Below, piece by piece: positions 25,194-34,543 of a stretch of DNA of 64,000 bases. Within the stretch, counting starts at the first letter, position 1. Each line of letters starts with the position of its first letter. The position numbers and the translations under genes are program-made. The notes under the pieces were generated by a model, which had not been told where the DNA came from, searched no databases, and saw only the letters and a program-made list of their open reading frames with translations. The stretch is from Fusibacillus kribbianus (lineage in GTDB: Bacteria; Bacillota; Clostridia; Lachnospirales; Lachnospiraceae): NCBI RefSeq assembly GCF_030053595.1, contig NZ_JASGBQ010000002.1, positions 1 to 64,000 on the forward strand, read 5' to 3'.

Positions 25194-25883
25194 CTAAAAA
25201 GGCCTGCAGCAGCACAAATTCAGAATTGCATTCAGAGCAAGGATCTGGCAGCACCAGCTGTTCATATTTCCCATGCTCCGTCCATATCCCTCGCCCATGG
25301 ACTCATACCAGCCTCCGCCGGATTCCAGACGGTTTAACAGGCTTCTGAACTGGGGATTGTCCGGTTCAAACTCGACCGCCCGCTTGGCGGATTCCATGGC
25401 CTGAATATTATTCCCCATACCGGCATTGGCTGCAGCATGGTAAAAATACCAGGTCCCCTGCCGGTCCCTGATCCCATCCAGCACATTGAGAGCTTCCTTA
25501 TAATGGCCGGAATTGATATAATTGGCCGCAGCGCGAAGATGGCTGTCCGTTTCACTCTGGTAGGCATTCTGTCTCTGACCGCCGTAACCGGCGCCGCCAA
25601 AGCCTCCGAAACCGCCAAATCCACCGAAGCCTCCAAAAGGATCCTCACCACTGCTTCCGTAGGAACCGCCGTAAGGATTGTCATAGGAGCCGCCGCCCTG
25701 TCGTTTCTTCATTATAATATCGTAAGCCTGCTGAACTTCCTTGAACTTGGCCTCCGCAATCTCCGGATGCTCGCTGTTCATATTGGAGTCCGGATGATAT
25801 TTCCGGCTCAGATTTCGATAGGCTTTTTTTATCTCTTCATCAGAGGCTGAAGGATCTACACCCAGCACATCATATGGATTCAT
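25194..25883 (-). CDS. DnaJ-domain protein
   Basis: A 229-residue co-chaperone-like protein. Residues 1-70 are a J domain ([21 protein letters not shown], with the HPD triad in KYHPDSN). A Gly/Phe-rich stretch follows at about 85-110. Residues 115-200 look like a tetratricopeptide-type helical pair ([20 protein letters not shown]). The C-terminus is cysteine-rich, with a hydrophobic [11 protein letters not shown]. It has no zinc-finger region, so it is not DnaJ itself. Its start overlaps the end of the DUF5685 gene by 14 bp. Confidence 0.9.
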   Translation of the reverse strand: MNPYDVLGVDPSASDEEIKKAYRNLSRKYHPDSNMNSEHPEIAEAKFKEVQQAYDIIMKKRQGGGSYDNPYGGSYGSSGEDPFGGFGGFGGFGGFGGAGYGGQRQNAYQSETDSHLRAAANYINSGHYKEALNVLDGIRDRQGTWYFYHAAANAGMGNNIQAMESAKRAVEFEPDNPQFRSLLNRLESGGGWYESMGEGYGRSMGNMNSWCCQILALNAILNLCCCRPF

Positions 25884-26721
25884 TTATGTTCTCCGTTCTC
25901 TCTTCCCGTTTCTTTTTGATCATATCGTATTTTGTCCATACTCCAGCATACAATATATTTCTCAAAATTTCAATATCCTTTAAAACAGGCAGCGTCTCAA
26001 ACTTCCCTGCGCAGCCCGCCATCATCATGGTAAGCACCTGCCGGAACCACTCCTCAAAATCCGGTCTGTCCTTCACAAAAAGAAGCGGATTATATCGGTG
26101 CTTTTTCTCATCCTGCGAAAGATCCTCATAGGCATCCATCAGATATATGAATTTCCCCAGATAAAAGCCCATAGCCCGGAGGCGGCCTTCCCATTGATCT
26201 TCCTTATATACAAGGATCTCCGCCAGCATTTTCCCCGTAAGTCCGGAGACCGCATCCAGATTCTCCTCCCCGTTCTTTTCACAGGCATGAAGCCTGGAAA
26301 GGCACTGCTCCACCTCATTCCACTGGCGGGGATAACGCTCCTTTAACGAAAGGCATTTCTTTTTCATCAGCTCTGCCGCCGCCAGACTCGTCACCTTCTT
26401 ATCGTCCTGCCAGTCATCCATCAGGTTATGGTAAGCAAGAAGCACCGTCATGTCTGCCGCATAATCAATATACGGATTCTGGATCGACAGATGCTTTCCC
26501 GCCGGATGCAGCACACACCGCCGCATGGCGCGAAGCTCCTTACCCTCATATAATCCGGTAAGCAGGGCCGCCAGAAATACCATATCATAGCTGAGGGTTA
26601 TCTGACCGGAAATGCCGTACCGTTTTCTAAGGCTCCTGCAGATTCCGCAGTAATACCCCTGATACCGTTCAAATTCCCGTATTTTAAGCTCAGGTTTGTT
26701 GATCGTCACGTAACCGAACAT
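25870..26721 (-). CDS. DUF5685-family protein
   Basis: A protein of about 283 residues from [12 protein letters not shown], a start chosen because AGGAAGGGG precedes it. The pattern [14 protein letters not shown] and [20 protein letters not shown] fits the DUF5685 family of Clostridia. The region is largely helical, and DDWQDDKK and [17 protein letters not shown] are acidic motifs that recall prenyl-synthase-like helical folds. It overlaps the DnaJ gene by 14 bp, so the two are probably translated together. Function is unknown. Confidence 0.8.
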   Translation of the reverse strand: MFGYVTINKPELKIREFERYQGYYCGICRSLRKRYGISGQITLSYDMVFLAALLTGLYEGKELRAMRRCVLHPAGKHLSIQNPYIDYAADMTVLLAYHNLMDDWQDDKKVTSLAAAELMKKKCLSLKERYPRQWNEVEQCLSRLHACEKNGEENLDAVSGLTGKMLAEILVYKEDQWEGRLRAMGFYLGKFIYLMDAYEDLSQDEKKHRYNPLLFVKDRPDFEEWFRQVLTMMMAGCAGKFETLPVLKDIEILRNILYAGVWTKYDMIKKKREERTENINESI

Positions 26722-26786
26722 GTTATCCCCTTCCTGTACTTTTCTTTTCCTAATCATACCATAACCTGAAAAAATCGGAAGGATCT

Positions 26787-28046
26787 TTAGAAATTTATCA
26801 GGAAATTTTCCATTATTTTAGAAATACACCAGTTGAGATCCCTCTCCCCTACCGCTTCAGCTGTACGGATCTCACTGAATGCCACCGTCATTCCGTCGAT
26901 GCGGTAAAGGATTTTTCCGACGAGCTGTCCTCTCTCAACAGGGGCCGTGAGACTGGTCTTCTGCTCTCTCAAGATCTCCACCTGCTCTCCCTCCCGCAAA
27001 AGAAGCCTCCACCTGCTCCCATCCCCCTTCACCTCTGCGAGAGAAACCGAGGAGCTCCCGTCCGGCTCTCCGTCATCGGAGATCCCGTTTTCCACCGGAA
27101 TATCCGATAACTGTGGCCTTTCATAAATCTCTTTATAATCATAGGTGGAAAGCCCGTATTCCATGAGCTTTCTCGTATCGCTCCATTTATAGGTTTTGTT
27201 GTTGGGCCAGCCGCAGGCTAACAGCGCCACGATGAAGGTTTTTCCATCCCGCTCCAAAGCACCCACATAGCAATAGCCCGCCTCCCCGGTAAAGCCCGTT
27301 TTCCCGGAAAAAGCCCCTTCCATCATATGAAGAAAGGCATTGTGATTCTGGCAGGAAAAGTTTCTGCCCGCTGCCTGAAACTGATAGCTTTCCGTACCGG
27401 TGATCTCCCGGAACCTCTCCTTTTTCGGCGATTCCATTGTACAGTAGCGCATGATCCTTGCCAGGTCTTCCGCTGTTGTGGAATGAGTCTTCATGGTCCC
27501 GTCCACCTCTTTGGTAAGGTCCAGACCGTTCGGGGTCAGAAAACAGGTGTCTGTACAGCCGATCTCCCGCGCTTTCTGATTCATCAGAACGGAAAATGCC
27601 TCCTGACTGCCGGATACCGCCTCCGCAATGGCCACTGCGGAATCGTTGTGGGATTCCAGCATCAGGGAATACAGAAGATCCTTAAGCAGATACTGCTCTC
27701 CTTCCTGCATCCCCAGATGTACCTTTGGCTGAGAGGCTGCACAGGCAGAAACGGTGATCATGGTATCCTCCTTCAGGTTCTCCAGTGCAAGGATACAGGT
27801 CATGATCTTTGTGGTACTGGCCATTGGGCGTATCTCACGGCTGTTTTTCCCGTAAAGGATCCGGCCCGAATCCCCATCCATCAGTACAGCACAGACTGCA
27901 TGAAGCTCTCCCGGTCCCGGATCTGCTTCTGAAACGGCCTCCTCCTCTGCCGCCAAAGCAGCTCCTGTCCACTGATTTAACAAAAAAGCACAAAAGATTA
28001 ATGACAGGATTCCTATTATAAATCGTACTGTTTTTCTTTCAGCCAT
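26787..28046 (-). CDS. dacF: D-alanyl-D-alanine carboxypeptidase (DacF/PBP5 type)
   Basis: A penicillin-binding protein of about 419 residues that trims the terminal D-Ala of peptidoglycan stems outside the membrane. A signal peptide occupies residues 1-33 (hydrophobic FIIGILSLIFCAFLL, then AALAAEE). The active-site motifs are STTK at 77-80, SHN and KTG (FSGKTGFTGEAG). A C-terminal beta domain follows and the last residues (IMENFLINF) could form an amphipathic anchor. The start MAERKT is preferred because of the GGGGAG site. The gene is divergent from cbiM. Confidence 0.92.
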   Translation of the reverse strand: MAERKTVRFIIGILSLIFCAFLLNQWTGAALAAEEEAVSEADPGPGELHAVCAVLMDGDSGRILYGKNSREIRPMASTTKIMTCILALENLKEDTMITVSACAASQPKVHLGMQEGEQYLLKDLLYSLMLESHNDSAVAIAEAVSGSQEAFSVLMNQKAREIGCTDTCFLTPNGLDLTKEVDGTMKTHSTTAEDLARIMRYCTMESPKKERFREITGTESYQFQAAGRNFSCQNHNAFLHMMEGAFSGKTGFTGEAGYCYVGALERDGKTFIVALLACGWPNNKTYKWSDTRKLMEYGLSTYDYKEIYERPQLSDIPVENGISDDGEPDGSSSVSLAEVKGDGSRWRLLLREGEQVEILREQKTSLTAPVERGQLVGKILYRIDGMTVAFSEIRTAEAVGERDLNWCISKIMENFLINF

Positions 28047-28107
28047 GAGATCTCCCCGGGACACTTCCCTCCCTTCATTCTATGCCGGGGTTCTGCCTTC
28101 ATTCATG

Positions 28108-28136
28108 TTGACAATCCATTCCCTCAATGATATACT
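28108..28136 (+). promoter_or_regulatory. Promoter of the cbiMNK operon
   Basis: TTGACA, 17 bp, TATACT: perfect -35, near-perfect -10. The riboswitch aptamer starts about 14 nt downstream. Confidence 0.85.
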
Positions 28137-28149
28137 TTGCTTGAATAAG

Positions 28150-28314
28150 TATGCCTTCAGGTGCTGGAGTTTTGCTCCGGAGAATAGGGAAGCAAGTGAG
28201 ATTCTTGCGCGGTCCCGCCACTGTAAGGGCTGGATGAGGCTTATGAACGCCACTGTCTGCGGATGGGAAGGCAAAGCCTTTATGCCCAAGCCAGGAGACC
28301 TGCCTGGAGGCAAT
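28150..28314 (+). ncRNA. Cobalamin riboswitch
   Basis: The conserved blocks of the B12 riboswitch occur in order: GAATAGGGAAGCAAGTGAGA, the B12 box-like GCGGTCCCGCCACTGTAA, and AAGCCAGGAGACCTGCC. The outer stem P1 is visible as TGCCTTCAGG at 28152-28161 pairing with CCTGGAGGCA at 28303-28312. It precedes cbiM by about 125 nt, which holds the expression platform. By family knowledge it represses the cobalt uptake and insertion genes when adenosylcobalamin is abundant. Confidence 0.95.
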
Positions 28315-28439
28315 ATTTTGCACAGGAGCTGCGGCGATGGTTTCGGTGTAATACAAAGGGAATCTTATCTGTTCATAATTCCTGCTGTTATACCTTTCCG
28401 GTCATGCCTGAAAGGTTTATTTTATTTTGGAGGTATCTT

Positions 28440-29189
28440 ATGACAAAAGGACAAAGAAAACTGATTATTGTTTCATGTGCCTTTGCCCTGGGCTTTGGAA
28501 TCATTCCTACAGCAAATGCCATGCACATTATGGAAGGCTATCTTCCCTTATCCTATGCCATCGGCTGGGGTGTGGTCTGTGTCCCTTTTCTTCTTGCCGG
28601 TCTTTTTTCTATCAAAAAAACGGTATCGGAGCACAGAAAGACTCTGATGATTCTGGCTATGGTCGGAGCTTATGCGTTTGTGCTCTCATCCTTAAAAATT
28701 CCGTCTGTCACGGGCAGCAGCTCCCATCCCACAGGAACCGGCCTCGGAGCTATCCTTTTCGGTCCCTGTGCCATGAGTGTGCTTGGTATCATTGTCCTTT
28801 TATTCCAGGCGGTTCTGCTGGCCCATGGAGGCCTCACCACACTGGGAGCCAATACCTTTTCCATGGCCATCGCCGGTCCCTTCGTGGCCTGGGGTGTATT
28901 TAAACTGGTTTCCAGATTCCGCTGTCCAAAACCTGCCGCTGTATTTCTGGCTTCCTGCCTGGGCAGTCTTTTCACCTACTGCGTGACCTCGGTACAGCTC
29001 GGTGTGGCTCACCCCGGTGAAGCCGGAGTCGCTGCCGCAACCTTGGAATTTCTCGGAATCTTCGCTGTGACCCAGATTCCGCTGGCGATCATCGAAGGCA
29101 TTCTGACTGCCGTCGTGATCATGGGACTGGAAACCTATGCAAAAAGTGAACTCACCGAGCTTGGTTATTTCAAGAAAGGAGCCGTCTGA
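28440..29189 (+). CDS. cbiM: Cobalt transport protein CbiM
   Basis: Substrate-binding membrane component of the ECF-type cobalt transporter, 249 residues with about seven membrane segments. The mature N-terminus begins with MHIMEGYLP at about residues 26-34, where Met-His-x-x-x-His-type chemistry binds Co(II); the preceding 25 residues look like a signal peptide ending TANA. The start at 28440 is set by TTTGGAGGTATCTT. It overlaps cbiN by 1 bp and lies directly under the cobalamin riboswitch. Confidence 0.95.
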   Translation: MTKGQRKLIIVSCAFALGFGIIPTANAMHIMEGYLPLSYAIGWGVVCVPFLLAGLFSIKKTVSEHRKTLMILAMVGAYAFVLSSLKIPSVTGSSSHPTGTGLGAILFGPCAMSVLGIIVLLFQAVLLAHGGLTTLGANTFSMAIAGPFVAWGVFKLVSRFRCPKPAAVFLASCLGSLFTYCVTSVQLGVAHPGEAGVAAATLEFLGIFAVTQIPLAIIEGILTAVVIMGLETYAKSELTELGYFKKGAV

Positions 29190-29500
29190 TGGAAGAAAAA
29201 AAGGCCCCTTCCGGGAGATGGAAAACGGTTGTGATCCTCCTTCTGATCTGTGTGATCATCGCGATTTTTCCACTGGCCTTTCTAAAGGATTCGGAATTCG
29301 GTGGAGCTGACGGCGCTGCTGAAGAAGCTATCACCCAGATCGATCCGGAATATGAGGCATGGGCCTCTCCCGTTCTGGAGCCTCCGGGAGGAGAAACGGA
29401 ATCTCTTCTGTTCTGCCTGCAGGCTGCTGTCGGATCCGGAATCTTCTTTTACTGTTTCGGCGTGCTGAGAGAACGCCACCGCAAAGAAAAAAATGCCTGA
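29189..29500 (+). CDS. cbiN: Cobalt transport protein CbiN
   Basis: A 103-residue small membrane partner of CbiM with two membrane segments (about 14-32 and 75-92) flanking an extracytoplasmic loop, which contains AEEAITQIDPEYEAWASPV, a CbiN hallmark. It overlaps the cbiM stop. The usual next genes cbiQ and cbiO are absent; cbiK follows instead. Confidence 0.93.
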   Translation: MEEKKAPSGRWKTVVILLLICVIIAIFPLAFLKDSEFGGADGAAEEAITQIDPEYEAWASPVLEPPGGETESLLFCLQAAVGSGIFFYCFGVLRERHRKEKNA

Positions 29501-29525
29501 CGGCATTCCATAAAGGAGTTTTAAT

Positions 29526-30308
29526 ATGCAGAAAACAGGAATCCTGGCAGTCAGCTTCGGCACCAGCTACCGTGACGCGCTGACAAAAAACATCGAAGCC
29601 ATCGAAACCGATCTCGGCAATGCCTTTCCCGGCTGTGAGCTTCGACGTGCCTTTACCAGTGGTATGATCATCCGCAAGCTGAAAAATCGGGACGGCCTTT
29701 CCGTCTACACAGTGGAGGAGGCTCTGGAATCCTTCGCAAGGGACGGCATCACGGATCTGATCGTCCAGCCCACCCATATCATCAACGGCATTGAAAATGA
29801 TAACATGCTGGCTGTCCTCTCCTCCTTCCGGGATCGCTTCCATTCCATTCGGGTCGGCGCTCCCCTTCTTTCTTCCACGGAGGATTATCACGCCCTGATC
29901 GACAGCATCACTGAGGAATTCCCGGACCTGAAATCTGACGAGTTTCTTGTGTTCATGGGCCACGGTACCGAGCATCACGCCAATGCCGTTTATCCGGCTC
30001 TCGATTACATGCTGAAGGCCGCCGGATACAAAAATATCTATATCGGCACAGTAGAAGGATATCCGGATCTTACGCTTGTGAAGGAGCTTGTCCGGAAAGA
30101 AGCACCGAAGAAAATCCTCCTGGCTCCCCTTATGGTGGTTGCAGGCGATCACGCCTCCAACGATATGGCCGGAGATGAGGAAGATTCCTGGAAAAGTGAA
30201 TTTGAACGGGAAGGTTACCAGGTGTCCTGTGTTTTGAAGGGCCTTGGGGAATATGCCTCCATCCGAAAACTGTTTATAGAACATGCAAAAGCGGCTTCTG
30301 TTATTTAG
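29526..30308 (+). CDS. cbiK: Sirohydrochlorin cobaltochelatase CbiK
   Basis: Class II chelatase inserting Co(II) into sirohydrochlorin, the entry step of anaerobic cobalamin synthesis. It is 260 residues. The metal and catalytic histidines His146 (FMGHGTEHHA) and His209 (VVAGDHASNDMAGD) correspond to those of Salmonella CbiK. There is no signal peptide, so it is cytosolic, unlike periplasmic homologues. It lies 25 bp after cbiN, so cobalt import and use share one riboswitch. Confidence 0.95.
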   Translation: MQKTGILAVSFGTSYRDALTKNIEAIETDLGNAFPGCELRRAFTSGMIIRKLKNRDGLSVYTVEEALESFARDGITDLIVQPTHIINGIENDNMLAVLSSFRDRFHSIRVGAPLLSSTEDYHALIDSITEEFPDLKSDEFLVFMGHGTEHHANAVYPALDYMLKAAGYKNIYIGTVEGYPDLTLVKELVRKEAPKKILLAPLMVVAGDHASNDMAGDEEDSWKSEFEREGYQVSCVLKGLGEYASIRKLFIEHAKAASVI

Positions 30309-30318
30309 AAGCCGCTTT
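30288..30318. terminator. Bidirectional terminator between cbiK and the lipoprotein gene
   Basis: AAAGCGGCTTCT and AGAAGCCGCTTT form a perfect 12-bp stem. The cbiK stop codon lies in the loop. The U tracts are short on both sides. Confidence 0.7.
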
Positions 30319-30335
30319 CGCTTGATCCGTTTATT

Positions 30336-31787
30336 CTATTCCGCCAGAGCTCCCAAAACCGTCTCTAAGATAGAATCATCGATCAGGCTGCATTCCTGTT
30401 CGTAGGCATAATCTTCGATCTCACACTGTACCACACGTCCATCCTCCAGAATGGTCCACGCAAAATACTCGATATAATTGCTGGTTTCATCATAGGTGTA
30501 AGAAACCTTTATGAAGCTCCAAATATGGTTGCCGCCCCCATAAAGCTGCTTCGTCTGAACCTCCACGTTGGAATAATCCTCATCCTCCTGATAGTATTTC
30601 ACATCATCCATGTAGTACTCTTCCATCTCTTCTTCCGTATAATCGGAATCAAGCATATAGCTCGCCACGACTGATTCGAAATCCTGATTTCCAAGATAAT
30701 CAAACATGAAATAGGTGTTATCAGAATACTCGTTGAATGCAAAGCCCTCCGGAGTGCGGATATTCACTCTGGTTCCTTCATCCCAGAAGTTCTCCAGCTG
30801 ATAGCTTCCGTCGGGATTGATATATATGGTATCTTCATCTTCCTCTCCGGAATCAGTTCCCTGAGGAATTCTTACTGCAGAATCAGTTTCCCTTTCCCCA
30901 TCATTTTCAGAGATGCTTCCGTTTAAGAAGCTTTCAAGACCGCCGTCTTCCTCACCGCCATCCGTCACATCTGCCGCCTTTGCCGCCTCAGGCACCTTGA
31001 TCTCATCGATTTCATTAAACCGGCCGAAGGTTATGGTCATAACAAATTCATTGACGGAGATCTCTGCATCAGAGGAGCCGGAAGCTCCCATGGCATTCTT
31101 CATAAGCTCCGACATGGAATCACCGCAGTCCAGGATCATTTCCACGGGCAGCTTTTTCTCCGCATCGATCTTGATCACAGAATCGATTTTGACGCCGGAC
31201 CAATCTGCTCCGCCTACTCCTAAATTTGCAGCACTGTTCATCTGACCCATGATGCTTTCCATATATTCTCCGGAAATGGTGGTATTCAGAACATAGACCT
31301 CTTTGCCGTCAAGCTTCTCAGTCTTGTCCTGAAGCTTGTATTCCTCGTTCTGAGAAAACATCTCCGAAATTTCGTTTAAGCTGTTTTCATCAGGCTTCTC
31401 TGTCTCGGTTCTGGTCCACTCTCCGGCAGTATTGGTGTAGACTGCATATTTTCCATTCTCCACCACCGAATAGCTTTCCATGTCCACATTCATGCCAAGC
31501 AGGCTCATGGAGACCGTTCCGGTCATATGGGCAGCCTCCGGATCCTTCGTCTGCTCTGTCTTCATGCTCATGGTGACGTCCAGATCAAGGCCGACGCCGC
31601 TCTGTTTGATGCCCATGGAAATATCGGCATCGATGTCCATGGACATGGAAGTGACCTTTTCCATATTGGCCTTTACTTCCTTCATAAGCTCCTCCGCCGT
31701 CACCTTTTTGCCGCAGCCGGCGAAAAGCACCGACGTAAACGCAAGAAGAACGGTAAGAAAAACTGCACACTGTTTTTTCATTCTCAT
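30336..31787 (-). CDS. Secreted lipoprotein with DUF6612-like domain
   Basis: A 483-residue lipoprotein. The signal peptide ends in the lipobox LFAGC with Cys25. Residues about 30-250 resemble the DUF6612/LolA-like fold of Clostridial lipoproteins (EELMKEVKANMEKVTSMSMD, repeated beta strands rich in Met and Thr). An acidic low-complexity linker follows at about 265-310. The C-terminal 160 residues form a second domain (PDGSYQLENFWDEGTRV) I do not recognise. The start follows GGGAGGAGA. It lies 26 bp after cbiC but has its own promoter. A link to cobalamin is not supported. Confidence 0.75.
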   Translation of the reverse strand: MRMKKQCAVFLTVLLAFTSVLFAGCGKKVTAEELMKEVKANMEKVTSMSMDIDADISMGIKQSGVGLDLDVTMSMKTEQTKDPEAAHMTGTVSMSLLGMNVDMESYSVVENGKYAVYTNTAGEWTRTETEKPDENSLNEISEMFSQNEEYKLQDKTEKLDGKEVYVLNTTISGEYMESIMGQMNSAANLGVGGADWSGVKIDSVIKIDAEKKLPVEMILDCGDSMSELMKNAMGASGSSDAEISVNEFVMTITFGRFNEIDEIKVPEAAKAADVTDGGEEDGGLESFLNGSISENDGERETDSAVRIPQGTDSGEEDEDTIYINPDGSYQLENFWDEGTRVNIRTPEGFAFNEYSDNTYFMFDYLGNQDFESVVASYMLDSDYTEEEMEEYYMDDVKYYQEDEDYSNVEVQTKQLYGGGNHIWSFIKVSYTYDETSNYIEYFAWTILEDGRVVQCEIEDYAYEQECSLIDDSILETVLGALAE

Positions 31788-31807
31788 TGTCTCCTCCCTT
31801 TTTTTTC

Positions 31808-31836
31808 AGTATACTATCTGCCCCTCGTTTTGTCCA
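31808..31836 (-). promoter_or_regulatory. Promoter for the lipoprotein gene, overlapping the cbiC end
   Basis: The minus strand has TGGACA, 17 bp, TATACT. The -35 and spacer lie within the last codons of cbiC. No terminator separates cbiC from this gene. Confidence 0.6.
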
Positions 31837-32458
31837 GCATATAAAGAAGTGCATTGCAGATGGCTGCCGCCACATTGCTTCCGCCCTTTCTTCCTCTTGC
31901 CACGATATAGGGCACATCAGTTTCCATGATGAGTTCTTTGGACTGAACCACATTTACAAAGCCGACGGGAACCCCGATCACCAGTGCCGGGGAAATCCTT
32001 CCCTCCTCAATGAGCTCATAAAGACGGACCAGTGCCGTAGGCGCATTGCCGATGGCAAAAATCAACGGTCCTTCCATGGATACCGCTTTCTCAATGCTGG
32101 CAACGGCTCTTGTCGTTCCGTTTTTTCGGGCTGCCTCCGCCACATCCTCGTCACTCATAAAGCAGTAAACCTGTCCTCCGTATTTTGCCAGAGAACGCTT
32201 GTTGATGCCGGATCGTCCCATCTGGGTGTCTGTCACGATGGACGCCCCGTTTTTTATGGCATCCAATGCCTTCTCCATGACTCCGTCGGAAAAGCAGAGG
32301 GTGTCCGCATATTCAAAATCTGCTGAGGTGTGAATGACCCTCTTGATCAGTGCTGCCTTATCCTCCGGCAACTTCCTGTCGCCCAGCTCCGCAGTAATGA
32401 TCTCAAAGCTGCGTTTTTCAATGTCGCCGGGCAGAACATTTTCCAGTGTAACCTTCAT
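31814..32458 (-). CDS. cbiC: Cobalt-precorrin-8 methylmutase
   Basis: CbiC moves the C11 methyl to C12, giving cobyrinate. It is 214 residues, the normal length. It has the catalytic His in LIKRVIHTSADFEYAD, the family sequences TDTQMGRSGINK and PALVIGVPVGFVNV, and a final GRKGGSNVAAAICNALL. It is the last gene of the cobalamin operon, 12 bp after cobO. Confidence 0.96.
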   Translation of the reverse strand: MKVTLENVLPGDIEKRSFEIITAELGDRKLPEDKAALIKRVIHTSADFEYADTLCFSDGVMEKALDAIKNGASIVTDTQMGRSGINKRSLAKYGGQVYCFMSDEDVAEAARKNGTTRAVASIEKAVSMEGPLIFAIGNAPTALVRLYELIEEGRISPALVIGVPVGFVNVVQSKELIMETDVPYIVARGRKGGSNVAAAICNALLYMLDKTRGR

Positions 32459-32470
32459 ATCGCCTGCCTC

Positions 32471-33004
32471 CTAATATTCAATTCCCTTTCGGGCAGAAAT
32501 GCCTCTGTCAAAAGGATGCTTTACCTTTTTTATCTCCGAAACATAATCTGCCAGTGAAAGAAGCTCCTCCTCCGGATCTCTGCCTGTCATGACCACCTCC
32601 AGATTTTCAGGTTTTGTCCGGAGCCACTGAAGAAACCGTTCCCTGTCAACAAAGCCGTGACGGAAGGTGGCAATGATCTCGTCCATCACAAGGACCGCAT
32701 CCCCTGACGCCGCCTTCTGTTCTGCCGTATGGACTGCTTCCCACAAAAGGCTGTCATAGACCTTACCGGCCTCCGCCTTCTGCTCGTCTGTCATATTCCA
32801 GTAAAATCCAAAGGACCTACAGCAGGGTACCATGGTAATACCGGGAATACAGGCCAGGCTTTTCAGTTCCCCGGAGCCCTCCGTCTTTAAAAATCGGACA
32901 AATACTACGGAAAGTCCGGCTCCGGCACTCCGCACCGCCTGACCGATGGCCGCCGAGGTCTTTCCCTTGCCTTCCCCACAGTAGATCTGAATGAGTCCAA
33001 CCAT
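32471..33004 (-). CDS. cobO: Corrinoid adenosyltransferase (CobO/BtuR)
   Basis: Transfers the adenosyl group of ATP to Co(I) corrinoid. It is 177 residues of the CobA/CobO class, with the P-loop YCGEGKGKTSAAIG at about 8-21, the VLVMDEI strand, MTGRDPEEELLSLADYVSE and KKVKHPFDRGISARKGIEY at the C-terminus, all typical. It lies 25 bp after cbiP. Confidence 0.95.
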   Translation of the reverse strand: MVGLIQIYCGEGKGKTSAAIGQAVRSAGAGLSVVFVRFLKTEGSGELKSLACIPGITMVPCCRSFGFYWNMTDEQKAEAGKVYDSLLWEAVHTAEQKAASGDAVLVMDEIIATFRHGFVDRERFLQWLRTKPENLEVVMTGRDPEEELLSLADYVSEIKKVKHPFDRGISARKGIEY

Positions 33005-33029
33005 CCTGCTTCCTCCTTCACAAATTCCT

Positions 33030-34526
33030 TTAAATTCCTTCTTCGATGATCCGGTAGACAGCCTCCATGTCCATATGCTTTCTCACGGCATCTGCCAGGA
33101 TATCGTACTGTCTCTCCTTATATGCCTCCATATCAAAGGCCTTTATGGCATCGGAGGAAAGTCCCTTTCTCTCATAGAGGCTTCCCACAAGTGCCTTTGC
33201 CACCGCCTCATCATCAAATACGCCGTGGACATACGTACCGCATACATTATCCTTGAAAGCACCATCAGCCTTTCCGGAAGGCTGTAATACGGTAAGGGGC
33301 TCCGCTCCCTCCTTCAGTGTGCTGACTCCCATATGGATCTCATAGCCCCTGAAGGATACACCGGAAAGACCGGCAAACAGTCCCGTAGGCTGCCGGAACA
33401 CCCCTTCTGTCTGGGTTCTTGTTTTCTGTCCGGCAAAAACTGTGTCCATGGGAAGAAGCCCCATGCCCCGGATGGAGCCGCCGGCCTCCACGCCTTCCGG
33501 GTCGGAAAGGGTATCACCCAGCATCTGATATCCACCGCAGATTCCCATTACCGCCGTTCCGGATGCCGCCGCCTTAAGGACTGCCGCCTCCAGGCCGTTC
33601 TGCCTCATCCACAGAAGATCCTCCATGGTATTTTTCGTGCCGGGAAGCAGGATCAGATCCGGAACTCCCAGCTGTCCCGCCGATGCCACATACCGGAGAT
33701 TCACACCGTCCATGGCCTCCAGAGGCTTAAAATCAGTGAAATTGGAAATTCTCGGAACCCGGATCACCGCAATATCGATCAGTCCCCCGGTTTCCTTTCG
33801 CTCAAACCGCTCCGTCAGACTGTCCTCATCGTCAATATCCACATGAAGATAAGGAATGACTCCCACTGTCGGGATCCCGATCCGCTCCTCCAGCATCTGG
33901 ATCCCGGGATCAAGGATCGTCTTGTCCCCGCGGAATTTATTGATGACCGTGCCCTTCACCATGGCCTTTTCATCCTCCGCAAGGAGCATGACCGTGCCGA
34001 TGAGCTGGGCAAAGACCCCGCCGCGGTCAACGTCACCGGCAAGAAGCACCGGAGCCTTGGCAAGCTTTGCCATTCCCATATTGACAATATCGTCTTTCTT
34101 TAAATTGATCTCTGCCGGACTCCCGGCTCCCTCCAGAACGATGATATCATATTCCGAAGCCAGAGAATCGTATGCCTTCATAATATCCGGAATCAGAGCT
34201 TTTTTATACCGGAAATAATCTCTGGCCGACATATTTCCCCGGACCTCTCCGTTCACAATGACCTGAGAACCGGTATCATTGGTAGGCTTCAATAAGATCG
34301 GATTCATCCGCACCGAGGGCTTTATGCCGGCCGCCTCCGCCTGCATGACCTGGGCACGGCCCATCTCCAGGTCTTCCTCCGTGATAAATGAATTAAGAGC
34401 CATATTCTGGGATTTGAAGGGCGCCACCCTCCAACCATCCTGACGAAGGACCCGCAGAATTCCTCCGGTCAGCAGGCTTTTTCCCGCATTGGACATGGTT
34501 CCCTGTATCATAAGTGCCTTTGCCAT
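33030..34526 (-). CDS. cbiP: Cobyric acid synthase
   Basis: CbiP amidates four side chains of adenosyl-cobyrinate a,c-diamide using glutamine. It is about 498 residues from MAKALMIQG, chosen because AGGAGG precedes it. The N-terminal domain is a dethiobiotin-synthetase-like ATPase ([17 protein letters not shown]). The C-terminal half is a class I glutaminase with the nucleophile Cys in GICGGYQML and the His of YVHGVFDDE. Confidence 0.96.
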   Translation of the reverse strand: MAKALMIQGTMSNAGKSLLTGGILRVLRQDGWRVAPFKSQNMALNSFITEEDLEMGRAQVMQAEAAGIKPSVRMNPILLKPTNDTGSQVIVNGEVRGNMSARDYFRYKKALIPDIMKAYDSLASEYDIIVLEGAGSPAEINLKKDDIVNMGMAKLAKAPVLLAGDVDRGGVFAQLIGTVMLLAEDEKAMVKGTVINKFRGDKTILDPGIQMLEERIGIPTVGVIPYLHVDIDDEDSLTERFERKETGGLIDIAVIRVPRISNFTDFKPLEAMDGVNLRYVASAGQLGVPDLILLPGTKNTMEDLLWMRQNGLEAAVLKAAASGTAVMGICGGYQMLGDTLSDPEGVEAGGSIRGMGLLPMDTVFAGQKTRTQTEGVFRQPTGLFAGLSGVSFRGYEIHMGVSTLKEGAEPLTVLQPSGKADGAFKDNVCGTYVHGVFDDEAVAKALVGSLYERKGLSSDAIKAFDMEAYKERQYDILADAVRKHMDMEAVYRIIEEGI

Positions 34527-34543
34527 GGCCTGATTCCTCCTGT

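Noticed and set aside
28045-28443. 132-codon frame running through the riboswitch
   Set aside because: It overlaps the promoter and the RNA aptamer, whose conserved blocks explain the sequence.
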